Assembly: GCA_003667245.1 (NCBI GenBank)
Contig: RCNN01000117.1
Coordinates: forward strand, 1 to 64,000
DNA: 64,000 nt
Reading direction: 5' to 3'
Origin: Heterostelium multicystogenum
Taxonomy: Eukaryota; Evosea; Eumycetozoa; Acytosteliales; Acytosteliaceae
Shown here: piece after piece, positions 12,625 through 24,873 of the stretch
Position numbering within the stretch: position 1 is the stretch's first letter
Layout: the number at the start of each line of letters is the position of its first letter
The notes under the pieces: generated by a model
What the model was told of the DNA's origin: nothing
The model's database searches: none
What the model saw: only the letters and a program-made list of their open reading frames with translations
Translations under genes and position numbers: made by a program

Positions 12625-14102
12625 ATGTTTATGTTTAGTAATAATCAAATGGAGCCGCCACATATACATAGAAATCAATTATTTGATGACCAAAAAAATA
12701 TAAACATTCAACAAATATCACAAGAATCACCTGTTTTGTATAAAAATACTAATAGTATTAATAATAGCCAGCCATCATTACCTTCATCTTTATCAACATC
12801 AGAATCAGAATCAACATCAACATCATATAATTTAGAAAAGAATAAAATACAAAATAGTAATAGTAATAATGATAATAATAGTAGTAATAATAATTTAGAT
12901 AATATTAGTAATAATTTAGTTAAAAGTTTTAGAGATGAATTAAAAAAGAAAAAAGATTACCATTAAATGAAAGATCAGTGAATCAATTGTTTTTGGATTT
13001 GAATGAAGTGGAGAAGCGTGAGGAAACTCTCTCGGAAATTGTTAAAAGGAAAGACTCAATACCAAATCTACATATTTATATATCATACACACCTCTTATT
13101 ATGACAATATTGCTCCAGGAGTTACTTTATGTCTATCGATTCATTCTTCCAGTCAACCAGAAACTAAAAGCAAGATCATCCAACAGAGTTTGTAATACCT
13201 TAACATTACTTCAAATAGTAGCATCCAATCTAGATACAAGGCTAGTTATTATAAAAAGTAATTATTTTATAGTTGAAATAGTTTTAGTTGGTGGAAACAC
13301 CAATCAAAAATCCAAAATTAATATTTATTTATAACTTATGTTAGCAAGACTATTAGTTTATTTATTTCCATTCCTAAAAACAACTTCACGTACAAAACCA
13401 TTTGAATATCTTAGACTCTCAACACTTAATGTGATTAGTGCACTCATCAAAGTGGAAGTCCGAGATGTATTAAAGATATTACTTGACTATGACCTAATTC
13501 CAAGCTGTCTAAAAAATCATGGAGACATGTAGTGAATTGTCAAAGACAGGTATGTAATATTTGATCCACCAAAAAGATTGATTTATTTATTAATTATTTA
13601 ATTTTTAGTATCCACTTTTATTCTCCAGAAAATATTGAATGAGGATGATGGTTTGAATTATTGTTGCCAATCACAGAGTAGGATGCAGCAGATATTTCAC
13701 TCGTTGGATTCCATGGTAGAGGCTATGTTGCCAGACCACATGTCATCACGTCTATTAAAGCATATCATAAGATGCTACTTGCGCTTGAGTGACAATTCAA
13801 AAGCAAGAGAGTTGCTTTCTAAAGCTATACCTGAATGTTTTTCTAATGGCCAGCTGAATGATTTTCTAAATCAAGAGGGTGATATGATAGTTAAGAGATG
13901 GTATCACCAACTTATGACCAACTTATTTCCTCAGCAATATCAACATCAACCCAGAAGAGCTTCCTCAAATACCAACGTACCAGATCAACAACCACATCAA
14001 GTACACCATCAACAGCATCATGGCCAGTCTCATCACCACCACTATCATCACCATCATCATCATAACCAACACTACCAATCTCCTGCATCTAAAAAGAAAT
14101 AA
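12625..14102 (+). CDS. CNOT9/Rcd1 family protein (CCR4-NOT subunit 9 paralogue)
   Basis: CNOT9 is an armadillo-type subunit of the CCR4-NOT mRNA deadenylation complex. Exons 12625-13257, 13345-13549 and 13609-14102. After an Asn/Ser-rich N-terminus of about 110 residues the Rcd1 core follows: TILLQELLYVYRFILP, SNRVCNTLTLLQIVASN, the highly typical FLKTTSRTKPFEYLRLSTLN, then STFILQKILNEDDGL and SSRLLKHIIRCYLRLSDNSK. Spacing matches human CNOT9 residue for residue across the first intron. Two extra A's break the frame, in the A-run at about 12944-12956 and in the six A's at 13511-13516. The core is diverged in its first half, and the tail is unusual, rich in Gln and His. I infer a second, lineage-specific Rcd1-type protein next to a canonical copy elsewhere in the genome. 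Confidence 0.85.
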
Positions 14103-14267
14103 GATCCAAAATAAACTGTTAATAAAAATCATATCATTTATGGTTTGAATTTTTTATAATTTCACACTTCAATTTTCAGATCTGCAATAATTTGATTTCA
14201 TTTCATTTGTTGAACAATTTTGTATCTATTTATTTATTTGTTCTTTATATATATATTAGAGTTTATA

Positions 14268-16435
14268 ATGCCAAAGAGAGGTAGACCACCTAAGAATAGA
14301 CCATTGAATACAGCAGATGATCACACTACAACGAGACCAAGTCACAAAGGTGTTGGTAGACCTCCAAAAAATAGAGATAGAGATAAAGAGATAGATCATC
14401 ACCATCAACAACAGCAGCAGCAACATCAATCACATGAGCAGCAACAGTAAGTGATTTCAGCTCAAATCAAGGCAATGAAATACAAAATGAATGAATGATT
14501 AACAAGTTCAATCATCACCATTGAAGAGTAAAGAAAGAGAATTTAGAAAATGAAAGAATTCCACTGTATTTACCATCGAATGAGATATTCAAGAGAATAT
14601 CTGGTGAGAACAGCGCATTAGCAAAGATTGCTTCCATTGATATACCACCTATTGATGAAGATCATTTATTAGATGATTCCGACGATGAATCAAAAACAAC
14701 AACTACAACAACAACTACGCCGACGACGACAACAACAAGCAATGATAGCAGCGCCAACAACAACAGCAACAACAACATAAGTTTGAATATTGATGATAGT
14801 ATATTAAATCAGGCGTTGGAAGATGTTGTTTCATTTCAAAACTATGTTTCAAATACAAAAGGTTTATTAAGCAAGCAAATGGATGTATTAAATAAGAATT
14901 CAAATCAAGTTAGAAAATATAGTAAGCATATAACAGTCATGATCATCTAGCAGCGATCATAATAACAAAGGATTATTAATCAAATCTTTGGATATTTAAC
15001 ATATATACAGTTGTACAGAGAAAAAAGAATGTAAAATTAAATCATAATTATAATGATGTAAATGTTTCACCATCGTCAAAGGATGTAAATATGATGGATA
15101 ATAATGGAAATAGCGCTGCTTCTTCGATGGCTACTCATGACGACGCACATATGATGGATGAAACAGGTGATGACATTTCGAGTAATCCAACAACGAGATT
15201 GAAGAAGAAAAAGATGCCAACGGACGATGATTATACTGATGATCAGGAGGAGGAGGATATCGATATTCTGGACTTTGATCATTCTCAAAACGACTCGATG
15301 GACTACGAGGATGACCATATCAAGCGACCCACTCCTCCGGTCAAGGTATTGAAGCTGACCGAGAACGACGATCCTGGCGACGATATCGATGATCAAACCA
15401 GCACTCTCTCTGACGACAGCACTGCAAGTGCTGCACCTAGCAGTCATCATATGAAGAAATCAGCTGGCAAAAAGAGGAATCAGAACAGAAAGAAGGGATC
15501 AAAGTTTCAACACGAGGATCAGCCTGCTGCATCAAGCAAGAACAAGAAGAAAAAGAAAATGGAAGATGAGCCCAAAGTTCATTACATTGGACCCAACGTT
15601 TTCTGGGCAGCAATGGATCCCTATTTCAGATGGATTAATGAAATCGATTTGGATTTGGTCACACCAAAGACAGAAGAATACTACAGCTCATCATTTGTGA
15701 TTCCTCCACTTGGATTGCATTATACAGAACAGTGGTCGAATGAAGATCAGGACAGACTATCAAAGATGGCTGGTCGGCCACAGCCGCAGCGACTGCAGCA
15801 CAGCACATCAACTGACAGCATTGATGAAACAACAGGTTCAACAGGTGACGGAATTTCGAGTGATTTATACATGGGCGATCTCTCTATGAGGCTCCTATCA
15901 TGTTTAATCGAAGAAAACTTACTGACAGCACCCAGCTCCACCACAATATCATCTAAACAAGCAGCTCAGCACCCTAGTGGGAAGGGACAGCTGCTCCCAA
16001 CAGAACCTCCCAGTGATTCCTACAGTCCAGACACACAGCTATCTCTGGAAAAGCGTATTCAAATGGAGCTCAAGTGTTTAGGATTGTACAATGATTATCA
16101 AACACCAGTTTCAGAGTTGGAGGACGACGAAATATGTGCAGAGCTCCGATATTTACAGAATCAACTTCGAGATCAAATCAACACCAACAATCAACTTAAA
16201 TCTCAGACCTACATCAAATGTAAACAAATCATGTCAAAACAAGATCAAATCAAAAAGAGGAAGCAATATCATACCATTTCAGAGAGAAATTATCAAAAGT
16301 TAATGGTAACTATCATTTTAGTTTCTTTGATTATTATTATTATTATTATTATTCGAATCACTCAAACTAATAATGTTCATTTTCTTCTAGAAGAAAGATA
16401 GAAAGAAGAAAAAGGTCAAATCATCCATCATTTAA
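14268..16435 (+). CDS. ada3: Transcriptional adaptor 3 (ADA3/TADA3) with N-terminal AT-hooks
   Basis: A subunit of the histone acetyltransferase module (GCN5-ADA2-ADA3) of SAGA-type coactivators, acting in the nucleus. Exons 14268-14446, 14527-14921, 15011-16305 and 16391-16435; all phases agree and no frameshift is seen. The N-terminus carries two AT-hook-like cores (KRGRPPKNRP and GVGRPPKNRD). Long acidic and low-complexity stretches follow (about 14650-15560). The C-terminal ADA3 domain is clear: SSFVIPPLGLHYTEQW, DLSMRLLSCLIEENLL, SLEKRIQMELKCLGLY, and ELEDDEICAELRYLQNQL with a following coiled coil, as in human TADA3. The last exon encodes a Lys-rich end. The AT-hooks are not part of animal TADA3 as I know it and may add direct DNA binding. 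Confidence 0.88.
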
Positions 16436-16920
16436 CTTGTAGCCAAGTCAACAACAGCAACAGCAACAGCAACAACAATAAGAACAACAGCAACAACAAG
16501 CCGAAGCAATACAATTTATATAAAGTTAGTTTAGTTTGCTTGACCCCGCTTGCCAAGCATCTTGTTCATTGAACTTGACAACTACCACCTGAGTTTTTTT
16601 TCATTTTTCATTTGTTATAATTATTATTTTTGTCAATTTTATATTAATAATTATCAAGCAAAGTCAAAGCAAGCATTCATTTCATTAAAACACCTTGTCT
16701 TTTATTGTATTGCTTTTTTTAAAAATTGTAATCTACAGAGATTAAGAGTTAGTTGTTGGTTAGTGGAAGTTAGCATAGATTAGTTAAGGTACAGGTTGAG
16801 GTTGTAGTCGAAGTGGTCTGTCTCAGAGTTGATTGTGGCAGTTTGGTGGATTCAGTTCGTTTGGTTTTCTGACAAGACATCAACAACAACAAGAGCAACA
16901 AGAACAAAATCATCATCGTC
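16436..16920. other. Intergenic, 0.49 kb
   Basis: Begins with a CAACAG-rich stretch (16450-16500), probably the 3' UTR of the ADA3 gene, and ends with the dymeclin promoter. A TTG-started frame at 16550-16783 has no family signature and I leave it out. Confidence 0.5.
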
Positions 16921-19876
16921 ATGGGTATTGGTAATTCTGTCATCTCGACAGAGTCTATTGCAAAGACAGTTGGTCTGAGCAATCAGATGAATGATGAACT
17001 TAAAGTATTGATATCAGAACAACCTATTCCACTAGAAGTAGAGCAATTTATGGAGACTCTGCTGCTTAGTCTGAATTTCTCTGAGAGTTCCAACCATACC
17101 TATCTTTCAATATTGTTGCAGGATCTATCAAAACAACTAGGTAATTACAAAGAAAGAGAAGTTGTAGAGAAAGAGCAGGAGCCTCAATCTTAGTATTAGC
17201 TTCATCAGTTTGGTCACTAACTTTATTATGATATCTTATGATACAGCAATCAACAATTTAAAGTCAAAGAATTTCAATAGAATCATATTACATTTCATTT
17301 TAAAAACTAAATCAATTCTATCAATCGTTATCATCACTACCTTCCTACTACTTGGTCAACCATCAACAACAACATCATCAATCACAGCAACAGCAGTCGT
17401 CGAATCACAATCAAATAGATACAAAAGTTCAAATTAAAATATTGAATCAACAGCAGTATCTGATTAATTATACTATATTGTTGCAATCATTCACTAGATA
17501 TTTCATAGAGAATATGGTACGACTCAATCTAGAGGATCAATTTTGTGGAATAGACAGATCATATCAAGATTTGCCATATGATCTCTTGATGTCAATTGTC
17601 AACTTTCTTTCTTTAGAATCAAAGTATATATCAATCAACCAATCAATCAATCAACAAATCAAATCGCTAATACACTTCAAGTGATTATTCATATGATTTA
17701 CATTTAGCATTATATAACTTTCTGTTGATTCTTTTCTCAACGGAGATGTATCAACCGTTGCCGCAATTGGACGAATCACCAAACTCAGAGAAACAACCAA
17801 CCAACATCTTCTTGACAATGATGATGAGGTTTGAAAGCGAACAGCTCATTCCCCGACAAACATTGAATTCTTTCATTCGAAATCTCTTTAACAATGTCGT
17901 CCATGACAAACCCAGACCCTCAAACACCCACAGCTTATTCAACTCGATTGGCAATGCTGCATGTAAATATTTAACACAAAACTGATTAGCCATAGTGCAT
18001 ACATTGACATTTCTATTTCAAGCATTTCTATTGTTAATACCATGGAGTGCATATAGATATTTTTTCCCTGTGGATAGTTCATCACATTCTGGGCCACTCT
18101 CTGACCTTTCACTTCTAACGCTACTCTCGATGATACAATACTATTATCGACCAATTAATCCATACAGAAAGATTATACACTCTATTCAAGATGCTGATTG
18201 TAAATATTATTTTTGATAGCAACTAATAATGAGTAGCTTAATCACTAATACTATTTATTATAGTTTCAGATCAAGATAAGAATACAAATATATCGATATC
18301 AATGTCAAAGCTATATGAAGTTATATTGCAATCACCAGCATCCAACAAGAATCTATTGTTATTATATTATTTATTACAGGAGAATCCTTATTTCTTTAAA
18401 TATGTACAGTCAAGAACAGATATAGATAATTTAGTATGTCTAGTTATAATTATCAATCACTTTGAAATACAATTAATGTTGGAACATATTCACTAACAAG
18501 TATTATTTCAGGTTTTACCAATGCTCCAAGTATTATATAGCTCATTCGAAGAGAAGCCCCAACAAGTATATATGATATTGATTCATTATACTTATATTAT
18601 CACAGGATTCTTTATTCAATGCAAACGTTCATTCACTTGTAAATATACAATTTGAAAAGAGATGGTACATTACAGTCGATGAATGGTCACTAACCAATTA
18701 TATCATATATTAATGAATTTAACAGATTATTCATCAAGTTTTATGGTATAAGGAAAAGACATTTAATAGATATTTCATTGGGTGGATTGTTAATGGTCGT
18801 TTTAATTAAATCCATTATGTTGAATCTTTCAAAATTAAGAGTATTCTATTCGTTTGCAAATGTCATTAAACAATAACAAGCTGACTAATAATTTTATTTC
18901 AGGATGTCTATTTACATACAAATTGTTTAGCGATACTGGCAAATCTTTCATCGAACATATCCCATATACATCCATATGTTTCATCAAGATTAGTTAAACT
19001 ATTGGAAATTCTTTGTAAAAGATATTTGAAACTGTAAGTTCAGTGGTTTATGGAAAAACTAACATATATAAACTAATCTAATAATTCTTATTATTATAGG
19101 AAAAGAGCTTCAATGTTAAATGGAAATAATCAAAATACTTCATCCGATAATTTAGAAATTTCAATGACTGATATAAACTCTGATGAATTGCAAACACATT
19201 CCGATTTTCTATATATTGTACTACAGATTATAAATAATACACTCACTTACAGGGCGACATCAAATCCACATCTTATCTACTCATTACTCCACCAAAATGA
19301 ATATTTACCAGGTTTCATCGATGACAATCTATCTGAATTATCAACAAATATATTGAATGTATGTAATTTACCAATTAGCTATCCTGATAAATATATCAAA
19401 ATATTAACACTATCTTATAATTCTATCAAACTATTAGATATTATCATTTTTTACATACGAACTATCATTGGAGAACTCTCAAGATTGGTCAGCAGAAAAG
19501 ATTTTAAACTTTTTAGAAGCAAAATCCAAACAAATTGTAGTACCTCCTTTGGAGCAAGAAGGCATTCTCAGATTCAAATATGAAGAGGAGTCAAGCAGTT
19601 TTCGAATTTATCACACCATATATCTGGTCTCTCATTTATAATTACATGGGCGAAAAATGGGACACAAGACATCTAACTCTTTTCCAAAATAAGACACAAG
19701 ATGATCAATCCATTTTAAATAACACCAACAACAACAATGTCACTGGCAGAAATGATAACAACAATAACAGCAATAATAACTATAAATCAGGTGATCTCTT
19801 ATCAGATGATTCTGGTAATAATAGTCCAGTTGATTTTAAATCAATTAATAATATTATATCAATAAATACAGTTTGA
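16921..19876 (+). CDS. dym: Dymeclin (DYM family, Golgi peripheral protein), many introns, several frameshifts
   Basis: Dymeclin associates with the Golgi and supports secretory traffic. The start MGIGNS fits an N-myristoylation signal, as in human dymeclin (MGSNSS). Exon 1 is 16921-17140. Later coding blocks are near 17350-17623, 17709-17960, 17995-18200, 18270-18440, 18512-18570, 18605-18665, 18723-18840, 18903-19034 and 19100-19876. Family-specific stretches: LPYDLLMSIVNFLSLE, SGPLSDLSLLTLLSM, NPYRKIIHSIQD, LLLLYYLLQENPYFFKYVQ, RTDIDNLV, DISLGGLLMVVLIKSIM, VYLHTNCLAILANLSSN, NNTLTYRATSNPHLIYSLLH, and finally EFITPYIWSLIYNYMGEKW. Frame breaks lie near 17217 and 19450-19600, where the continuation ILNFLEAKSKQIVVPPLEQE is in another frame. 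The C-terminus adds an Asn-rich tail absent from animal dymeclin. Exon borders are approximate. Confidence 0.85.
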
Positions 19877-19992
19877 TTTAAAAACAAAAAACAATGGAAT
19901 TTCACTGTGAAGTCGAAAGCTCACCATCATATAATATTTATATTTGATTGTCGTCGTCTAAAACATACAGATTTGTAAAGAAAACAAGATAG

Positions 19993-20783
19993 ATGGGTTT
20001 ATTAACAGTTCTCAAAAAGATTAAACAAAAAGAAAAAGAACTAAGATTGTTGATGCTGTAAGTAACATAGGTCCAAGTACTTTGATGACAGTAGATATTT
20101 ATCGTTATTAAAGTGGTTTAGATAATGCAGGTAAAACAACCATTCTAAAACAGTTCAATGGTGAAGATATAACAACAATTAGTCCGACACTAGGATTTAA
20201 TATACAGACGCTAATATATAAAGAGTAAGAATTTGAGCTGTCTCGATCGTTCTATTCATAATCTAAACGATAGTCGTTTATAGTTATAAATTGAATATAT
20301 GGGATATAGGTGGTCAAAAGACACTAAGAACCTATTGGAGGAACTACTATGAAGAGAATGATGCAGTGATATGGGTCATCGATAGCTCAGACATTAGAAG
20401 AATAGATGATTGTAAAGCTGAACTTAAATCATTACTAGAAGAAGAAGTAGGTATTGAAAGATTAACATTAACAGTTTTCAAACTAAGCACTTAAAATAAA
20501 AATTCAGAAACTTGCAGGTGCAACATTTTTGGTATTTGCAAACAAACAAGATCTTGATGGATCGAAATCATCGGAAGAAATTGTAAAGGTAAATATTTCA
20601 TCAATATTATTATTATGACTTTTAATTAATGAATGTTTGGACGACAGTATTTGGATTTAGAATCATTTAAGCACACATAATTGGAAGATTCAAAGTTGTA
20701 GCGCAGTTTCGGGTGAAGGTTTGAAAGAAGGTATAGAATGGGTAGTCAATGATATTGTCTCACGATGCTTCATCCTCGATTAA
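19993..20783 (+). CDS. arl2: ADP-ribosylation factor-like GTPase 2 (ARL2)
   Basis: A small GTPase that works with tubulin cofactor D in tubulin folding and with BART-type effectors. Exons 19993-20057, 20114-20224, 20284-20446, 20508-20588 and 20648-20783. The product starts [20 protein letters not shown], almost identical to ARL2 of animals. GTPase motifs: P-loop GLDNAGKTT, switch I Thr in [12 protein letters not shown], switch [21 protein letters not shown]4 ANKQD and G5 SCSAVSGEG. The last exon has one extra A in TTTAAGC (about 20670); removing it restores [13 protein letters not shown] through to RCFILD. Length is about 183 residues, as expected. The break in so conserved a gene argues for a sequence error. 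Confidence 0.93.
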
Positions 20784-20957
20784 ACAATGATAATATTATT
20801 AAAACTAAAAATTCCAATCCATTTATTTATGGCTCGATAATATTTTCCATTGATCTATCAATTGGTCGTTCACGTGTAAACGATAATGAATCCAAGGTGA
20901 AGCTTTGAGATCTTGAACTATTGCTTGTCGTTAAAATATTACTGCTATTTTACATTA

Positions 20958-22315
20958 CTATTGCTTCCAAATATTATTACTGCTGTTGTTGCTTCCACTA
21001 TTACTGCTATTTTCATTTCCCATATTGTTCATTTGAATATCATTGTCCTCAATTGAACTGCCATCGAGATCATTTCTGTGTCGATATAAACCAAGAAAAA
21101 CTCTTTTTCTTAATAACATCAACACAATGCATACCAAAACAAATGTAAGTGCTGCACCGAAAATCAGAAATATTGTTCCCAGTGTTTGTTGTGTATCCTG
21201 TGATTGAAAGATTCGATATCATTGTTAATATGCCATATCAAAGTTGAATATGAATATTGTTGTGGAGTTTGGAATATTTACTCTTGACATTCCAAAGGAA
21301 TAGGTTCCCTTTGTCAAATCGCCAGCGGTTACCCAAGGATCTTTGTATGATTTGATCTTTATAATGGTATCTTTAAATGAAATCTGACCATTCTTTGGTG
21401 CTATCACATCTGTATAACTTTATAAATTGTCATAAGTTAATATTCATATTTTGATATTATCAGCTGCATGCATGCTCCCATCATCGTCATACTTTAAAAA
21501 AGATGTATCTCCAAATTTACAAGCTTGAGTAATTGTCGCATTAATATTTACAACATAGCAAGCACCACTGAATTTCTGTAATTGTTAAGTAAAGCATAAG
21601 TGAAAAGATCTTCAATGATGCCAATCAATATTGAATAGTTACTTTCTTCGGTCCAAAATCATTGTTGGGACTAGTATCGGTGACGAGGTTCACCGTGGAA
21701 CTAACGACCACTTGTGATAGAAATGATTTAATCTAAATGGCAGAGCATCAGTATTCTATTGCTACATGTAGGAAGCAGAATCGAATTCGAATCTTACATT
21801 AAAACTGTACAATGTAAAGGTTATAGATGGTGCGTTCTGTATAGAGTCTGAAGGTATTGAAGGTAGGATTGATGATATATTACATAGAAAATAGAGAGGT
21901 TTATAAGGTAAAAGTGGGTTTCTAGATGGTAAAGGTATATGTTCTGTATAAATCGATGGCACAAAGTTGTATTTTATCTGCTGATCTTTGTTTGTGCTGA
22001 TCGTCACATTGACAAAGTACTGTTGTTTTGCAAACTCTTGTCTATGTTTATTATTCCATAACTATTTGATGGATCCACCCATGTGAAATGATTGAATTAA
22101 TACCATTAGATATCATTGTACTATCCTATCGACATGTTCATATTTACGTTTACAGCATTGTTATATCGTTCTAATAATGGGATTTGCACTACGATGATCG
22201 ATGGATCTAGAAATGCAAAGGCTGTAATAAAAAAGGTTGGTGCCAACAAGCCAAGAAAACAACTAATAATGAAGAATGATCTCCATTGTTTAGTTGTCCT
22301 AATAAAGTTCCTCAT
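20958..22315 (-). CDS. Two-pass membrane protein with a lumenal domain, family not recognised
   Basis: Minus-strand exons: 22315 to about 22140 (end unsure), about 22040-21798, 21732-21643, 21575-21521, 21409-21282 and 21197-20958. The last five join in phase. A short N-terminus is followed by a membrane helix (FFIISCFLGLLAPTFFITAF), then about 230 extracytoplasmic residues with several N-glycosylation sequons (NVT, NIS, NAT). A second helix follows (IFLIFGAALTFVLVCIVLML), then an RKR stop-transfer and a short Asn/Ser-rich cytoplasmic tail. The N-in, two-helix layout with a beta-rich lumenal domain recalls TMEM231 or CDC50-like proteins, but I see no diagnostic motif of either. The link between exons 1 and 2 is unresolved. 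It ends tail to tail with ARL2, 174 bp apart. Confidence 0.6.
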
Positions 22316-22527
22316 ATCTTATCTTATCTGTTGTTGATACAAGATATATATGATATGATATTATAAGATATATTAAAGATGTCAAAGGTGACTATAAAAA
22401 TACAGTTAGCCTTCTAATTGATCATCAAAAACACCTGATTAAACAGCTTGGAACCACCTCAGCTTGTTTTGTATTGGTTTTTGTTCAAAATTAATAATTT
22501 TTTTATTTTTAAAGGAGTTTTTGGTAT

Positions 22528-23344
22528 TTTCAATAATGTTTCTAAAATGATTGGAAATCAGATCCGATTTGTTTTGTTTTGTTTTTGTTTTGGTTTAGAT
22601 TTAAAGAGATTTGTGATTGAGTATGGGGAAGGTTTGTTTTTAGTTAGCATTGGCACTTGATGAATATTGGTTGATTATTTCGATTTGTTTATATCGATAC
22701 TTACATAGAGATGTGACTTGGCAAGTTTATCACGTGACTGGAAGATAAAGTAAAAGGCAAATCCAATGAGCAGATGCCATACTCCGTGGTTGATACGGAG
22801 ATAGTCATTCTCGTCGTCCAATCCACGGACAAAGAAAAACGCAGCTATACTCAGCGAGCCAATTCCATATAAAAAGTATCGGTTCTTCAGCCACTCCGGC
22901 ACTTTCTGTTTGTAGACGTGTGTGCACACCAGCAGGAAGAGTGATGATACAATGGGGAGAATGGTAAATATGAGGTTCCAGGGGTTGACCATCTGACAGT
23001 AGAGGGTGAACACCAAAAATATCCAACGAAGCAAGTCGACGATCTGTGGATGGTTGTACTCCATGAGGTTAAAACATCATTGCTTGGAAAGCGAGAATAG
23101 TGAAGATGTTGTCGAGACGATGCCATTTGTCGGCATCCAAACCGGTCAATTGGAACCACCAGGTCTTCTCGTAGATCTCACCAATATGGTACATCATCGA
23201 AGAGAGTGCGCAGGCAACTCCGACCACTGCTTCATAGGCGTGTCCTCTCTTGATGCACATGACACCAAGTGGAATACACGACAAGTTTGTGGTGAATGCG
23301 ATGACGGCAGTCATCATTTTCTCCCAAGCCACTACATCAGCCAT
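22528..23344 (-). CDS. TMEM8/DUF3522-type seven-helix membrane protein (CREST superfamily)
   Basis: Starts at 23344 (MADVVAWEKMMTAVIAF). The first exon runs to about 22706 and a likely last exon (22539-22528) adds Lys-His-Tyr before the stop. About seven hydrophobic helices are visible. Polar residues match the CREST hydrolase-type pattern: Ser and His in SSMMYHIGEIYE, Asp in WHRLDNIFTILAF, and paired His in INHGVWHLLIGFAFYF near the end. This is the TMEM8/DUF3522 arrangement; members include the GPI-anchor phospholipase PGAP6 and myomaker. A lipid-hydrolase role is inference. One extra base at about 23069-23074 splits the frame: MMF* continues as YLMEYNHPQIVDLL in the next frame. Confidence 0.75.
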
Positions 23345-23596
23345 GATCTCTTCACTGCTTGCTACTATGACTAACTACTAAATAACACCTAGGTGATCAA
23401 CTACTAAAACAACTATAAAATAACAAATCTGTAAATTATTTAATAAAAGCAAAAAAGTGTGAAAAATACATTAATGTATGAGCAGCTAACACCTCACCCA
23501 CTAAACACACAAGAATTCAATTAAAATGTTACCTTAGGTTTTTTATTATAATATTTAATTTATATTATATAAACTCACAGGTGTAACTTTGCAAGA
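23345..23596. promoter_or_regulatory. Divergent promoter of the TMEM8-like gene (-) and nucleoside hydrolase gene (+)
   Basis: 252 bp of A+T-rich DNA between two diverging starts; no other feature seen. Confidence 0.45.
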
Positions 23597-24781
23597 ATGA
23601 AATATGTTGGTTAGATTGTGATCCTGGACATGATGATGCTTTTGCCATTATGGTTTGTAACTTCCACATTTAGTTTATCTAAACTTATTTATATATATGT
23701 ATATTAACTTATGATTGTTGATTACTTGTTTGTTTGTTGTTGATGTTACTTGTTGTTTGTTTGCATGCTTGTTACTTTGTTGCTCGTAATGTTAGATGGC
23801 AGGTCATGCAGAATCATTGAAGTTGCTTGGTATCTCTACTGTTGTTGGTAATCAAACTGTAGAAAAGACTACAATCAATGCTTTGAAGGTGTGCGCTATC
23901 TCTGGACTTTCGCATATTGACATTGTAAAGGGTGCTGCCAATCCTCTCATGAGACCATCGATGGTCTGTCCAGAGATTCATGGTGAGAGCGGTTTGGACT
24001 CTTCAGTGGTCTGGTCTGTAGAGACCAAGCCCCCATTACAAGCTAACGCAGTCGTTCACATGTACAATACAATCAGGGCAACATTCGAAAAAGATGGAGC
24101 ACAGACCACAATCATTGCCACAGCCGCCCTCACCAATGTAGCATTGCTATTTACTGTTTTCCCCAGACGTCAAGCCCATGGTCGAGAGTGTAACCCTTCT
24201 TGGTGGTGCAATGACAGTTGGAAACATGACTCCCGTAGCCGAGTTTAACATCCTCGTCGACCCAGAGGCAGCCAGATCGTCTACGAAAGTGGTGTAAAGG
24301 TCTTCATGGTGCCACTCGAAGTCAGTCACAAAGCCTTGATCACTCCTCAAATATTAGATAGAATTCAAGCACTTGACAACTCTTACTTTATTACACTGTC
24401 AATTGAACTACTGAAATTCTTTACTCAACAATATATGACCCTATTTGGAATGGAGGTATGAACACGACACACAGCAACATGATATCCCAAATCGACTTTG
24501 TACTAACCATTCATCTTTACAACAGAGTCCACCCCTTCATGATCCATTGGCAGTTGCTGCTGTTATCAATCCATCAATATTCAAAAACAAGATTACTCCG
24601 TGTCGATATTGAATGTAAATCAGATCTATGTGCAGGACAAACAGTGTGTGATGTTTGGAACTTCTCAACGAAGCCAAAGAATGTCCTCGTAGCTACCGAT
24701 GTCGATTTGGCTGTATTCTACGAGATGCTAATTGACTCGATCGACAAAAGCAATAAGCAAAGTTGTTTAAATAAAAAGTGA
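23597..24781 (+). CDS. Inosine-uridine-type nucleoside hydrolase, several frameshifts
   Basis: Hydrolyses the N-glycosidic bond of nucleosides in purine/pyrimidine salvage. The hallmark Ca-binding motif LDCDPGHDDAFAIM sits in exon 1, which ends at 23652. Exon 2 starts at 23796 with MAGHAESLKLLGISTVVGN. Further family blocks: IHGESGLDS, the stretch TIIATAALTNVALLF, VTLLGGAMTVGNMTPVAEFN with DPEAA, VFMVPLEVSHKALIT, and HDPLAVAAVINPSIF in the exon after 24520. The C-terminus reads CAGQTVCDVW. The frame breaks at least four times: at the start (a lost A in ATGAAAT), in the four C's near 24163, near 24274 and near 24595. With so many breaks a real pseudogene is possible, but coding sense is kept between breaks, which favours sequence error. 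Confidence 0.82.
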
Positions 24782-24873
24782 CGGTCACCGCTCTACTAGA
24801 GTTAAATGTTACATAATGAAGAGAATAGGATATGATTCATTCCCTACATTTATTTATTCGGTTTAGTAGATTT

